A stretch of 64,000 nucleotides of DNA from Porphyra umbilicalis (GCA_002049455.2 KV918894.1:62001-126000), one strand, 5' to 3'. Counted from the stretch's first letter, positions 33,791 through 45,268 are shown. Made by a program: numbers and translations. The notes: a model not told the origin generated them from the sequence alone.

Positions 33791-35777
33791 TTAGGTGATG
33801 ACCGTCGGCGACGAGCGCCCCGTGATCTCCGTCAGGTTGGAAATCTTGAGCGCGAGGTCGATGAGCGGCTTGAGCGCCACCTGCGCGTCGACGCCCTGCT
33901 TGGCCTCATCAGTCTCGTACTGCTCCGCGTACAACCGGATCGTCGCCCCCGACGAGCCCGTGCCAGACAGCCGAAAGACCAGGCGGCTGTGGTCCTCAAA
34001 CACAAAGCGGAGGCCCTGGCCCTTGGCGACGCTACCGTCGATCGGGTCCGTGTACGAAAAGTTGTCGGCGGTCGTGACCTTCACGGGAAAGTCGCCGAGC
34101 GTCATCGACCCGGACCCGTCGGCGGCCGCGACCATATCCTCCTGCACCTTTGTGACGGTCGCCATGAGCTTGGCGCCCGCCTCCGAGTCGACTTCCTCAT
34201 AGTCGTAGCGGGAGAAAAAGTTGCGGCCGTACACCTTCCAGTGGTCGGTGACGATCGACTCGATGGAGATGAGGTCCCCGTCCTTGGTGCCAGCATTCTC
34301 ATGGGCGAGCACCGCCAGCCAGCACAGTACCGCAAAGATGCCGTCCTTCTCGCGCACGTGGAAGGCGCCCGTGCCAAACGACTCCTCGCCGCAAATCTGC
34401 GCCTTGCCAGCGTCGAGCAGGTTGCCAAAGAACTTCCAGCCGGTCGGCGTCTCAAAGCAGGAGATGCCGAGCTTGGTCGCCACGTGGTCCACCGCCGATG
34501 CGGTTGGCATGGAGCGCGCGACGCCCGTCAGGCCGTCCTTGAAAAAGGGAATGGCGGCCTTGGCCTTGGCGGCAATGACCGCCAGCGAGTCAGAGGGCGT
34601 CACAAAAAAGCCCCGGCCGAGAATCATGTTGCGGTCCCCGTCGCCGTCCGAGGCGGCGCCCATGGCCGGCGCGTCGGGCGACTTTTTGGGGTCGAGGGAG
34701 GCGACCAGGTCCGCCGCGTAGGTGAGGTTGGGGTCTGGGTGTGCGCCGCCAAAGTCCTCCAGCGGCTCCCCGCGCATGACGCACTCGGCGGGGCCGCCGA
34801 GGAGCTCCACAAAGATGCGCTGGGCGTACGGGCCGGTCACGCCCGACATGGCGTCAAAGAGGAAGGAAAAGTCCGAGCGTGCAAACAGCGCCTTGAGCGC
34901 CGCAAAGTCAAACATCGACTGGAGGAGCTCCACGTAGTCGGCCGCCGAGTCGACCACGTCAATGGTGAAGGCCGCCCCGTCGGCAGACGTAAATTTGGTC
35001 GCACCGACGGCGGCAAGGTCGACCGACCCAAACGGATCCGCTTCCGTGTTGTCCCCGTCCACGCATGCCATCCCGTACGTGGAGATGGTCTTGGTGTTGG
35101 AAAGGATCTTGTCCGTCACACTCTCCGGGGCGGGGCCGCCGTTGGACACGTTGTACTTGATGCCAAAGTCGGCGTTGGGGCCCCCAGGGTTGTGGGACGC
35201 AGTCAGGATGATGCCGCCAAGGAGCTCCCGCCGCCGCACAATGGCGCTCAGGGCGGGGGTGCAGAGGATGCCATTCTGGCCGACGAGGACTTTGGACACG
35301 CCGTTGGCCGCCGCGATGCGACAGATGATGCGGACGGCATCCTTGTTCCAGTAGCGGCCGTCGCCACCCAGGGCAATGGAGGAACCTGCCGTTCAAAAGT
35401 GGACGCAGACGGAGCACAAACACAAGAGAACAGGCACGTATAGAGGCGCGACAGACCACACAGAGGAAGCGCAACTAGATGGTGAGGTGGTCTGATCCCG
35501 CACCACAACAAGTAACGGACACAGCCACGGCGACTGGCAGCGAAAACGCGACCCGCCGGCTCCCCGACCAACCCCACGCAAGCACCGACACGGCAGCACC
35601 CCACTCATCAGCCGTACCCTTCAGCCCGTCGATGGACGAAAAGAGGGACTGCACCCAGTTGGCGAGGTAGTTGGGCTTCTTAAACTCCGCAACCTTCTTG
35701 CGAAGGCCAGAGGTGCCGGTCTTCTGCCCATCGATCGGGGCGGTCTTCACGTCCACCACGGTGAAGGAGCCTGCCAT
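33791..35777 (-). CDS. PGM1: Phosphoglucomutase (glucose-1-P / glucose-6-P)
   Basis: Two exons: 35777-35618 and 35385-33791. A phase-1 intron (donor GTACGG, acceptor GGCAG) splits a Gly codon, giving 584 aa. The predicted joint reads SIDGLKG then [16 protein letters not shown], which matches the family. Motifs: [13 protein letters not shown] near residue 20, the phosphoserine loop TASHNPGG with Ser117 (equivalent to Ser116 of the rabbit enzyme), the Mg-binding DGDGDRNM at about 300-307, the sugar-binding [17 protein letters not shown] and the phosphate-binding [15 protein letters not shown] near the C-terminus. The enzyme interconverts glucose-1-P and glucose-6-P, linking storage glucan and UDP-glucose supply to glycolysis. 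No targeting peptide is seen, so it is probably cytosolic. Confidence 0.97.
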
Positions 35778-36422
35778 CGTGTGGCGGTGGGAGAGTACCG
35801 CGGCAGGGAGAGAGAGGGGATGGAGCGCCTGGTAGGGCGGAGCGGGACAGTTTGAGCAACCGGGAATGAATCGGCCCAGCCGTCACAGGGGCAGGCCGAT
35901 ATGTAGCCGCTCCAAGCACCACCAGGCGGCAGCCGTAGCAGCAGATGGGTAGGGCGATGCGCTGGGCCAGGCCAGAGATTCCACAGCTCTCTCGGCCCCC
36001 ACATCGTGTGTGGTCCAAAAGCCAGCGCCGCGATCCACACATCCCCAACCAGTGCATCCGCGTACCGCGTCGACCGCAAGGCTGAGGCAAAGAACCCAAT
36101 AGGCGGTGGCGTAGCCCACGGTTGACCAATGAAACGCCGTGCATTGGGGTGTGCAGAACTTGCACGACTCAACTGTGAATCACTGTCGACCAGAGGTGCA
36201 TCGCTCCGTGACTGGCTAGTTCAAGTGCAATTGCGCTTGGATCATACCGGGTGAAGGACGCTGCCATGGCAGCGGCAGCAGTGGCGTCACTGCGGCGCAC
36301 CTTCTCGGGCAGCGACTTGTTATCCTTCCCCGGCAGCTCTTGATTTCTCCTTCCCCAGCAGTTGTCTGATTTTTCTTTTCCTTGCCCGGGCAGCGCGCCA
36401 TTTTTCCTATTCCGGTATCGTT

Positions 36423-36884
36423 TTGGTTGTCCTTACCCGGCAGCAGCACTGCTCTTCTTCCCCCAGCGGTGCTTGCCCCTTGGCATCGCTGTTTTCTGTC
36501 GCCATTGCGGGATGCGTCTTTGTCGAGGACCTTGCTGGCGCCTTTGACGTCCGCATGATTGGCGTCGCGCGGTCCAAGGAGAATGCGCTTGGGTGGCGCA
36601 TGATGCAGCAGGTGCTGCCGCTGCGCTTGCAGGGCATCCTCTTCACCAACCCGCCGCCGGGCGTGGGCGTCCTGTGGGCAATCGTGGTCCGCTTCCTGTC
36701 GCCCAAGCTCCGCAAGCGCGTGCGGATGGGCCGCCGCAGTGGCAGAGTTGAAGCGCTGCCGCAACACGTGGGAGGGCGGGATGGTGGAGCGGTCGGCTTG
36801 AGGCCCATCCTCTGGAGGCCCCGCACGCTGCTCTCGGGCCCGGCACTGGGTGTGCCACATGGTCCGCACGACGGTGGGTGTTGA
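36423..36884 (+). CDS. CRAL-TRIO (Sec14-like) domain fragment
   Basis: The frame contains VAIAGCVFVEDLAGAFDVRM, then QQVLPLRLQGILFTNPPPGVGVLWAIVVRFLSPKLRKRVRMG, then RVEALPQHVGGRDG. These follow the second half of a CRAL-TRIO lipid-binding domain: the G.v.i.Dl.G strand, the P.R......i.N.P..f...w..vkpfLs...r.ki block and the final LP...GG..G motif. The first half of the domain and the CRAL-TRIO N-helical region are missing, and no ATG is well placed. Upstream (36240-36480) is a TTCCCCGGCAGC-type repetitive spacer. It is either a terminal exon of a gene whose other exons I cannot see or a gene fragment. Function would be lipid transfer or signalling if intact. Confidence 0.55.
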   Translation: MVVLTRQQHCSSSPSGACPLASLFSVAIAGCVFVEDLAGAFDVRMIGVARSKENALGWRMMQQVLPLRLQGILFTNPPPGVGVLWAIVVRFLSPKLRKRVRMGRRSGRVEALPQHVGGRDGGAVGLRPILWRPRTLLSGPALGVPHGPHDGGC

Positions 36885-37114
36885 GGCAAGACTGGTGTGG
36901 CTCGATTGTGGTGCACCGGCCGACCGACGGGGAGTGTCGGCTGCGCGGGGTTTGCTTTGGGGGTGATGGTGCTCAGGGAGATGGGGATAGACAGGGCACG
37001 CGAGCGCCAACTCTCCCTCTTCTGTACATAGCGTCGCAAAAGACAATTTGCAATCCAGCGCCATGGCCGCCCCTGACAAACATCCACCGCTCACCCAAGC
37101 GAGGCCCTCCGCCC

Positions 37115-39047
37115 TCACGTGGCCGGCGCCGAGGCCTTGCCCGGCGACGGCGGCTCGACTCCAACGTCGTCAAAGAGGCCCGCAAAAGCCCGCACCTGCC
37201 CCGCAGACAGTCGTTGGTCGGCACCGTCGGAGCGCGAGTGGCTGGCTGCCCTGGCGCCCCGCCTTGGGGCGCCCGGCTCCCCCGTGGCGCCCTCCCACGC
37301 AACCGCCGTGGCCGCCGCTGCACCCGCCGCGGCGCCACCGCGCCCACCGGCACGGGAAGGGGCGTCCGCACTGACTGCGGCTGCCGCGCCGGCCACCGCC
37401 GCCGGTACCCCCCCCCCTCCCCCGTCGGCGGTCGCCCCCTCCTCGTGCTGTGGCCGCTCACGGAACCGTCGGGAGGTCTCCTCAAACGCGTGCGGCCAGC
37501 GGGCGACCGCCTCTGGCCGCCGTTTGCGGACGGCCACACTCTTGCGCTGCCGCCGCTGCCGGTGGCGGCGGCGGCGCTCCTCCGCCTCATCCGCCGCCGG
37601 GTCGGCCGCGGGACCGCCGCCGCCCCCCCCCCCCCGTCGCTCTGCCGCATCACCGCCGACGCGGCGGTGCCCGGGAAGACCACCGAGGCGGCGGCGGTGC
37701 CCCCCCCACGGGCGGGCGGCACGGCGGCGGCGGCGGCCGCCCACGTGCCCGCCCACGCGCCCGCCCACCCCGCCGGATGCGTGACGGCGGCGGCTACAAC
37801 GGCGACCGAGGCGGCGAGCTCGTCCCCCCCAAACACCGTCCCGACCGCCGGCCGCACGGCGTGCCACGCGTCGCCGAGCGGCAGTACCGTGTCGACCGTG
37901 TGGATGGGGAAGGGGCCGAGCCGGTCGGCCCCGCCCCCGTCGCCCGACGCGGCGCCCAAGTCGACGCCACTGAGCGCGCCGCGGATGCGCACGCCGTAGA
38001 GGCCCGACATACTGGAGAGGACGGCCGCAAAGCCGTCAAAGTCAATGACGCTGGTCGACGGTGCCGACCGGGTCAGGTGGCCGACCGCGAGGCCGCCGCC
38101 GCTGACCGACAGCGCGCCGGTCGGGGTGCGGCCGACGAGCGGCGTATCGTCGAGGATCATGTGGCTGACGGCCACGCCGGGGATGTCACTGGCGGCGGCG
38201 CCTCCCTCTGGGGCGGTGGTAAAGAGGGAAAAGGTGCGGGTGCGGCCGCCGCGGCGGCCGTCCCCACCCGACGGCGAGTAGCACTTGATCGACAGTTCCC
38301 CGGCAAGGCGCACGCGGGTGTACAGCTCGCCCGTGTTTTCGTTGAGGAGGAAGCGACCAAACTCAATCGGCTTGGGCACAGCGGGGAGGGGCGACGCGTA
38401 CCGCCCTGAAGAGGAAACTGTGTGCGGGCCGCCCGTGGCGGCGACCACGGGGCCACCGGGGGTGTGCTGGTACACCCAATAGCGGACGGTCATGGCTATG
38501 AGGCCGGTCGTAACGCCATTGGCCGAGGCGTAGGGAACAAACTGCGCGTACAAGGGCAACGGGTATGCACAGAGAGAAAGGTGATCCGCGCATGCCGAAA
38601 CGTCACATGAAGGAGAGTGGGACAAACGAGCGCGTACGTCAGAAGGTAAGCAAGTGCTCCCGTGCGTCTGTCGATCACTGGTTCCCCTCGAGAACCCAGG
38701 CACCAACGCTCATCTCTCCCACCTCTAGCCAGTGGAACATCCCCGCTTCCCGATCATCCCCTCGCTCTTCAGCCCGACCGACGTACCAGGTGACCTAAAT
38801 CGACTGTTAACGCCGCCCCCGGCACCGCTGTCGGCGGCGCCACGGCCGTAGCGCCCGGAAGCACTGCTTGGAGGAGCTCCTTGGACACTGCCTCGGTGTG
38901 GGCCCACGTCGCCGCCGCTGACAGGCCGGCTGGCGTCAACCCCGCCTCCACCGACCCGTCCGTGGACAGCAGCCACCGGCGCTGGTCGGGGTCGAGCGGC
39001 GCCAGCGCGCGAAGGGCGCCCGGAATGGGTGGGTGGCTGCGGGGCAT
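37115..39047 (-). CDS. Two-exon gene of unknown function
   Basis: Exon 1 is 39047-38787, starting ATPRSHPP-like at a true ATG (MPRSHPPIPGALRALAPLD); exon 2 starts at 38541. The donor GTACGT and acceptor TACGCGCAG join in phase 0 and the intron is 245 bp. The joint reads LTVDLGHL then FVPYASANGVTTGLIAM. The next ~250 residues contain VRYWVYQHTPGG, IEFGRFLLNENTGELYTRVRLAGELSIKCYS, VIDFDGFAAVLSSMSGLYGVRIRG and an Ala/Trp-rich hydrophobic patch. At the G-run near 37625-37640 the frame changes to a charged tail (KSVAVRKRRPEAVARWPHAFEETSRRFRERP) ending AGLFDDVGVEPPSPGK at 37115. I recognise no family; composition and splice sites support a real gene. Confidence 0.5.
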
Positions 39048-40550
39048 AGCGGCGCCCGTCCGGCAGCGACCGCCGTGGCAGATCCCCACGCGACAGAGGG
39101 GAGGAACGGAGCGGCGGAGCAGGAGGGAGCGACCGTGGTGGGGGCACGACGCGGGGAGGGCAAGTGCGCCGCGCACCCCTGTTGCCCACGCAACTCGGGG
39201 GTGCCGGCCATCAACGGGATCAGCCGATTGTCTCTGACGGGGGCACTCAGCCAGGCAAAAGAGCAAGGGAACAAGCGAGGACCGGGGGTGCTGGCGTCAA
39301 TGACCTCACGCGACCCCGACAGCCCCGTGTGGAGGAGTGACGCGACTTTGCTTTGGGTGTGCGACGACGCCGCAGTGGGACATGGCGGAGCATGCAACAA
39401 AAGTGCGCGGATGCGCAGGTTGTCCATCTTGCAGTGTCGATGCCGCAAGTGGCGGAACGACAGCGCGGCGCCTCGCCTCGCACAATCGCCGCAGCAGCTG
39501 GATTTGTGTGGACAGACATGCGCTCTGGCACAGTGTATTAATATACAGTAGTTTCTCGTTATAACGTCCACGGATACAAGAGACTTATGCGAAACAAAAC
39601 CGAAGTTGGCGTAGATCATATGCGCGCTGGGTAACGAATTGAGGCGCCAGATGCTGTTCAAAAGCCATGGCTTCTGGAGCGGACCGCCTCTGACAGTTCC
39701 AAATTTGGTGGTGCGGGGCCTGGTGGTGTGGGAACCATGGTAGTCGTAGGGTTGACGAGATGCAAGGATATCGTCAAGGCTTCGTCAAGGCTGCGTCAAG
39801 GTTGGTTTGGGGGAGGGGAGATTCGGAATTTGGAGGGGGGTGGGTGGGCGGGCTGACACGGTCGGGGGGGGCACGGGGAATGTGCTCCCCCTGAACAAGC
39901 GATTCCTATATGTTATCCATCTCGGCAGTAGGGGTGAGCTCGGCACCTTCTGTACACTCCTCGTCGCTGTCACTGCCCGCACCCGTACCTCTGCCCCGTT
40001 GACATGGTCTCCGCCCCCTCAACTAAGTACCGCTGCCTCCCCGCCGACGCCAGCAGGTCGCCGCCGCTGCACGGCTGCCACCGCTTGCTTGTATGCGACC
40101 GAGAACGGCGGCCCCTGTCGCTGCTTGCGTACATCTGTTACTCTGCTCTGCGGCAGGGGCGGCGGCAAAGTTGTGCACGGGGCTCGGAAGCTGGTGCCGC
40201 GTGTGTCCGGTCGCTTCAGGTAAACGTGGTGCTGTTGTGGTGGTGGGGTGATGAGACGTTTGTGTGTGTGCTTTTGGGTCCTGGTGGCGCCAAGCCGCCC
40301 AGAAGACCGTCGGATGATCGACAGTTCGGGACGGGGCAACCCACGCCGTGTACGGCTCGCTCACGGTGTTTGGCATGACCAGCCACTCGGCACTACCAGC
40401 AATCCGCCATGCCACGGTGTCAACAACACAGCTGACATGCCATGGTTTGGGGTGGGACGAGGTCCGCGAGAGGGATGCGCGCGGGGTTGGCGCCGGTATT
40501 GGGCATGCACCGCAGGGCACTCGCTCGCGCGTGCGTCTGCCATCGACACC
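39048..40550. other. Gene-poor spacer with transposon end and short repeat
   Basis: No convincing coding sequence. AT content rises between 39520 and 39780. It holds a pogo-like terminus at 39546 and a cluster of about four CGTCAAGG words at 39771-39805. Short frames here have no protein-like features. Confidence 0.4.
39546..39569 (+). mobile_element. Pogo/Tc1-like terminal inverted repeat (single end)
   Basis: TA at 39544-39545 is followed by CAGTAGTTTCTCGTTATAAC, the classic start of pogo/Tigger/Fot-type elements. A matching inverted end was not found downstream, so the element is truncated or this is an orphan terminus. The MITEs near 44.0 and 44.7 kb have related ends. Confidence 0.5.
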
Positions 40551-40553
40551 TAT

Positions 40554-42043
40554 TTTGAGCAAGCCGCCTTGATGGGGACTATCCTCGCCGGGCGTATCGT
40601 CACGACAACGATCGTGCAAAATGTGACTTGCGATACGATATCATTCATCGTGGAGGAAGCAACAGGAAGAAAATATGTGCGAGCTCTGCCAGTACGCGCG
40701 GGCGCGCCGCGCCCGCCGAACGGCCTTCGGCACGCCCCGGGTCGAGGGGAGGGGGGCGCTGGGCGGGGTGCCCGGCGGTGGTCGGGCGGGAGAGCGTCTT
40801 GGTGGACCGCTTCCCGCCGGTTCTGGTCGCGGCCGAGGTTAGAGAGGGCGGGGGGGGGGGACGCTGCGCCCCTGGGGGCCCTCGTTTTGGACGGCGTGAC
40901 GCAGATGGGGCGGGGGGGGTAAGCGCACATGCGAGAAGCGCCGACGCGCTTGACGCGGCCGGCTGGCCTGTGGTGGCGCGGACGCGTGAGCGACCGGCCA
41001 CCGCCGCCGCCGTGACAGCCTCCGTGACCGCGGCGGGGTGGGTGGCACCACTGTGACGGGGTGACGGGCGCCCAGTTGTGCGCTGCGGCCGCCGTAAACT
41101 TCTGGCGGCCGGCGGTCGGCGGCGCGCGCCGCGACCGCTTCAGCCGTCGCGATGGCGGCGAGGCGGATGTTTGGATGGCAGCCAGCGTTTCCGTGGCCAT
41201 CGCGCCCCGCACGATCGTGCGCTGCCCCCCCCCCCCCCCGCAGCTACTCCCCCCGCTGTCCGGCGACGGCACGGCGGGGGGTGCCGCCGCCGACGCCACC
41301 GCCGACGCTGCAGCGCGCAGCGTGTCCCCCTCGTGTGTCGCTGGGCGGCCACGGCCGCGCCACGTCCAGGGGCGAGGTAGAAAACGCGCACCGCACCTGT
41401 GGCAACATGCGCGATGGTGGCGCCGTGCGATTTGCCTGCTGGAGCAGCGCGCGACGGCCGCTCGCCCTCAGGAGCAGCGTCGCCGTCTGTGGCGGCGGTG
41501 CCATCCGCATCCTATACCCCCCCGCCCTGAGGTCTCCCCCGCCCCCCTCGCAACGCGAGTGGCGCTGCACCGGTGGCGGTGCCGGCGCCGTAGCCGCCGC
41601 CGTCACCGCCACCGTGGCGGCTGCCGGCGACGCCACAGAGCGGCGGCAGTAGCGCGGTGCACGAAAAAAGAAGCGTCGGGCGACGGGCGGTCGGCTTTCC
41701 CGGCGTGTCGGATGCGACCGGCCGGCCGCCAGGCCGGGCGGTGCCGCACCGCCGCGGCCGGCGGCGGAAGCGGCGGGGGGTGCGCCTGCGAGCCGCCGCG
41801 CCCGCCCGCGGTGGACCGCCGGCGGCCGCGGGGGCGGCGGCATCAGCTGCGGGAGGGGCGAGGGAAGGGGCACCGCCGCCGCCATCGCCGCGTCTGCGGT
41901 GCGATGGAGAGGGCGGCGCCGCCGCCGGCGACGTCTGGCAGCAACACACGTCCGTGGCGCACCAGGTGCCTGTGGCGGGCGCGGCGGCGGCGGCGGACGC
42001 GGCGGCCGTCGGTAGCGCCCCACTGTGCCGCGACGGTGCGTGA
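40554..42043 (+). other. Possible plus-strand gene, unresolved frames
   Basis: Several plus-strand segments look protein-like but lie in different frames separated by G- or C-runs: TYFEQAALMGTILAGRIVTTT at 40550-40612 continuing to FIVEEATGRKYVRAL, RFPPVLVAAEVREG near 40808-40850, LGALVLDGVTQM near 40878-40913, and SADALDAAGWPVVARTRERPATA near 40940-41010. A later segment, CGNMRDGGAVRFACWSS, lies near 41400-41450. A single gene interrupted by introns or homopolymer errors is possible. No family recognised; both strands are open, so confidence is low. Confidence 0.25.
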
Positions 42044-44017
42044 GCAGGCGCGTACGTCGCGGCGTCGCCGTAGCGTCGGCGCCGCTCCGCTGCGCGCTGC
42101 GGTCCCACCCCGGGGGCCCCTGGGCGGGCGCGCGGCAAAAGCGTTGTGCGCGGCCGCGCCGGCGCCGCTGCCGCTGCCGCCGCTGCAGTGGGCGTCGTAG
42201 CGCCGCCGCGCGCCAGAGGTCCCCCCCTCGGCGGCGGCACGCCGATGTGTCGCGCCAATGGTACGGCGGCGATCGGCCACGGCCGTGGCGTGACTGCCAC
42301 CATGCACTCCGGGCACACTCCGGCGACCGTGCGAGTGGAGGAGTCGCCCCGCAGCCTGGCTGACCGCGTGGGCGTCGGCGACGGTGGCGGCGCGCTGGGC
42401 GGGCGGCGAGCGGTCGGTCGCGCGGCGTGCAGCGGTGCCCCGCGGGGGGCGGCACGCGGAGCGCTAGGGGGGGCAGGCCGCCGCAACGGGCGCGCCGCCA
42501 AGGGCGGTAGACGGTCAGAGAGTAGGATGTTAGGGAGAGGGCGGCGTCGTGAGCGGGACGGCGGCCCCCATGAATGGAAGCTGCACCGGCGGCAGCGATG
42601 CCCCGCGAGCCCCCCAGCCAGGGTTGTAAGTTCATGTTGAATCTACTGATGGTTCGATGAATCAGGTTGATTTCAAGAAATGATCCAAACCAAACGACAA
42701 ACGACTTGGTTGTATTTATGATTGATTGCCCGGGCAGACAGGAGCTTTCGTTGACCACTTCAAATTGATCAGCGAGGTGGTTCGGTGCTGTGCGGCCGCT
42801 CTGACTGCCTCGTTGCCATACCCCCTACAGGTCAGTCGCGCGGAGAGTTCTGCTGCCAGACCCTGCTTCATGTCAACTGTTGCCAATCGGCTGTGTAGCA
42901 CCCTAGGCGCTGAGTAAGTAGATTGATTCATCTGCTGTCAACGTGTGCGTGAATCATAGCCTTTTTGGCTGGAGGATGGATGGGTCGTGATCGCACCCAG
43001 GATTGCGTGGAGTGCAGCAAGCTACTTCTCGGACAACGGGGCATCCACTCGCCCTCAACGCCCCGTCTACACGTATCGGTGTTTGGTCCTTTCTGTTTGG
43101 TTCCCCCGTCTCCGTTACTGCGCGGAGGCCCAGGCGGTTGTCAACGTCGTCGCCCCGGCGTCGGCTCATACCAGTCGTTTGGATTGTGTCACGGTGGTGG
43201 GGCAGGCAAGCAGGGCTCTGTCGCCGGGACTGCAGCAGGCCTGCTATGCACACGCTAGATCGGCTTGGCGACTCAAGCTCGATGGAGCTCGAGTCAGACA
43301 ACCCGACTTCCCCAAACACAATCTCAACTACATGAAACGTGGCACACTAAGTATTACTCGGAACAAGTACGCCCTTTGACATGTTGCGTTCAACCTGAAC
43401 GCTCCAGCATTCAAGTGAATCAGGTTGAATTCCGTTCATGTTTGGCAAACCAAACCAAACGCTGACAACCCTGCCCCCAGCAGACAGACTGATCGGGCCA
43501 CCGTGGTTCTATAGGATAGAGTAAACAGGTTGGGCGACGCACACCTGTCGGGGTCGTCAGCATCCCAACTGCGGCTGGGGGGGCTGTCCGATAGCTCCCC
43601 TCAGATACGAGACCGCCTGCCCACATCGAAGTGCGTGGACCAATCATATCCACCCTTCAAGGTTACCTTGACGGCCGTCAAGGCTGCGATTACCCGTCTC
43701 GGGTGCGGGATAGTTCAGCTCCATATCGGACAATGTGAGGACGGAGTGAGCCGACAGGTAACGGTCTCAGGATTCTGACCGAGAAAAGGCGCTGGGGCAG
43801 TGAGGGACGTTGCCAGATGAATAATTATGATCGTAACAACGCCCTTCACGGTCCAATCGCACGCGACAAGACTGAAAGGAAGCCTCGAAAGCCGAGCCGC
43901 CGCAGCATAGTTCGAAGGCTTCAAATCTCTTCAGCAAATCGGATACAAGCAACTTTAAAATTCAATCTGGCAGATTTATGTGAATCAGGGTGGACGTTAC
44001 AACGAGAATGCACTGTA
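42044..44017. other. Non-coding, AT-richer spacer with a diverged direct repeat
   Basis: The GC-rich sequence ends near 42600. The segment at 42655-42710 (GATGAATCAGGTTGA, then CCAAACCAAACGACAA) resembles 43412-43465 (GTGAATCAGGTTGA, then AAACCAAACCAAACGCTGACAA), about 760 bp away in the same orientation. They might be eroded direct terminal repeats, but the DNA between has no coding potential I can recognise. Confidence 0.35.
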
Positions 44018-44149
44018 CAGCCGTTCTCCAAAAAGGTCCGCAATCGAACAGTTGCAAAATATTTCCAAATCGGCCTCTACGACCCCGCAGAGGCCGACTG
44101 GAAACTGTTTTGCAACAGTTGGAGTGCGGGATTTTTCGGAGTACAGCTG
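44018..44149. mobile_element. Foldback MITE, 132 bp, TA-flanked
   Basis: The element starts CAGCCGTTCTCC and ends with the complementary GGAGTACAGCTG, with TA immediately outside both ends (44016-44017 and 44150-44151). Almost the whole length folds on itself: 44018-44078 pairs imperfectly with 44088-44149 around a spacer ACGACCCCGC. Length, TA duplication and CAG ends fit a Tc1/mariner (pogo-type) MITE. It has no coding capacity. Confidence 0.8.
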
Positions 44150-44616
44150 TAGTGGCTTTCTGTATTGCTGATCCCCGAATTTTGTCCTGGTGGACAGAGA
44201 TTGACTTGTGGACAGACACTCTCCACCAATCAGATGCGCCCCTGGGACTGACTTGGTCCTCCTCATTGCTTACATGTCTCCATATAGCTTGGAAATGAAC
44301 ATCAGCTCCTCTTTTTTTCTGCACTTCTGGCCAGAAGCCAGCAGAAAAATCAAGATCTCGAGTGGGCAGCTCGCTCCGTGCCAAGAAAAGCGGATATATC
44401 GGCAACAAACAGTAAGGTCTGCTGGATGCAAGGTCCTGGCACCGACTGCAGGCTTTCTATTGGCTTCATTGCCATCTTACTGTCGTTTTAAACCGATGGA
44501 GTGCTCTTTTTCTGAGTCAGTCTCGGTCTCGACCCCCAGGACAAGATTCGAGGATCAGCAATATCTTGGCCACACTGCGGGAGGCGTCGTTTGCCCGAAC
44601 TATTTTGGACCTCGTA

Positions 44617-44658
44617 CTGCCGTTCCCCGAAAAATCCCTTATTTTAACTGTTGCAAAA
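44617..44658. mobile_element. Half-copy of the same foldback MITE
   Basis: After TA at 44615-44616, CTGCCGTTCCCCGAAAAATCCC and AACTGTTGCAAAATA match one arm of the element at 44018-44149. The second arm is replaced by another MITE inserted at TA 44659-44660. The stretch 44530-44570 also matches the reverse complement of 44160-44210, so flanking DNA was duplicated with it. Confidence 0.6.
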
Positions 44659-44660
44659 TA

Positions 44661-44790
44661 CAGTGTGTTCTCGTTACAAGAGATTCGTCTGCAAGGGAAT
44701 ATGGGTCGCGCGTCTTCTATTCCAGTCCGTGTGGGCCACTTCTATTCATATTGTGCTGAATCAGCTGTTTCTTGTAACGAGAACGCGCTG
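44661..44790. mobile_element. Second TA-flanked MITE, 130 bp
   Basis: It starts CAGTGTGTTCTCGTTACAAG and ends CTTGTAACGAGAACGCGCTG, 20-bp imperfect inverted ends, flanked by TA at 44659-44660 and 44791-44792. The ends resemble the pogo-like terminus at 39546 and the GTTACAACGAGAATGCACTG segment at 43996-44015. No coding capacity. Confidence 0.8.
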
Positions 44791-44819
44791 TAGTGCCAGA
44801 TCGGCCTCTGCTGTGGGAG

Positions 44820-45268
44820 TACAGGCTAGTGCCAGTGGTCGGATATCCCTCGGCCCGTGAACGACCGTGTCACCGGGAAAGGGGGGGAGCCGGTAGACGT
44901 TCTCGTCCCCATAACGGTGGTTTACTCAGGGATGCATTGACAATCGACACTCCCCTCGGTGGCGGTTTGCAGCTGTGGAACGACTGGCCCACATTCCCTC
45001 CGCCTCCAATTTTCCGCTTTGTTAACTTGTTGATATTTCGCCCGAATCTCCCCGTCTGATCTCATTTACCTTATAAACCGCCACCGGCGCAGGACCACCA
45101 CCGTCCGCGGCGGGCAACCTTCTTCGACATATTCACAGCAGCCATGCCGAGGCCAGCCATAAGACCCGCTGTCCCGGTGCCAGCGCGCGTACGCGTGCGC
45201 AGGGCCCCTGAAGCGCGCCTCTCCTCCTCGCCCTCGGTTCCCCCCGACAGGCAGTGTCAGGAGATCCC
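44820..45268 (-). repeat. Solo LTR-like copy, inverse of 8981-9256
   Basis: Read on the minus strand this 449-bp stretch matches 8981-9256 closely at both ends and along most of its length, but has about 175 bp (44969-45143) absent from the other copy. It lies alone, without pol sequence, and so fits a solo LTR or a short non-autonomous element. Confidence 0.65.

Noticed and set aside
37115..39047. Exon 1 of the unknown gene (WLLSTDGSVEAGL) resembled the start of chorismate-lyase/Ycf21-type proteins.
   Set aside because: Only a few residues match and exon 2 does not continue the family pattern.
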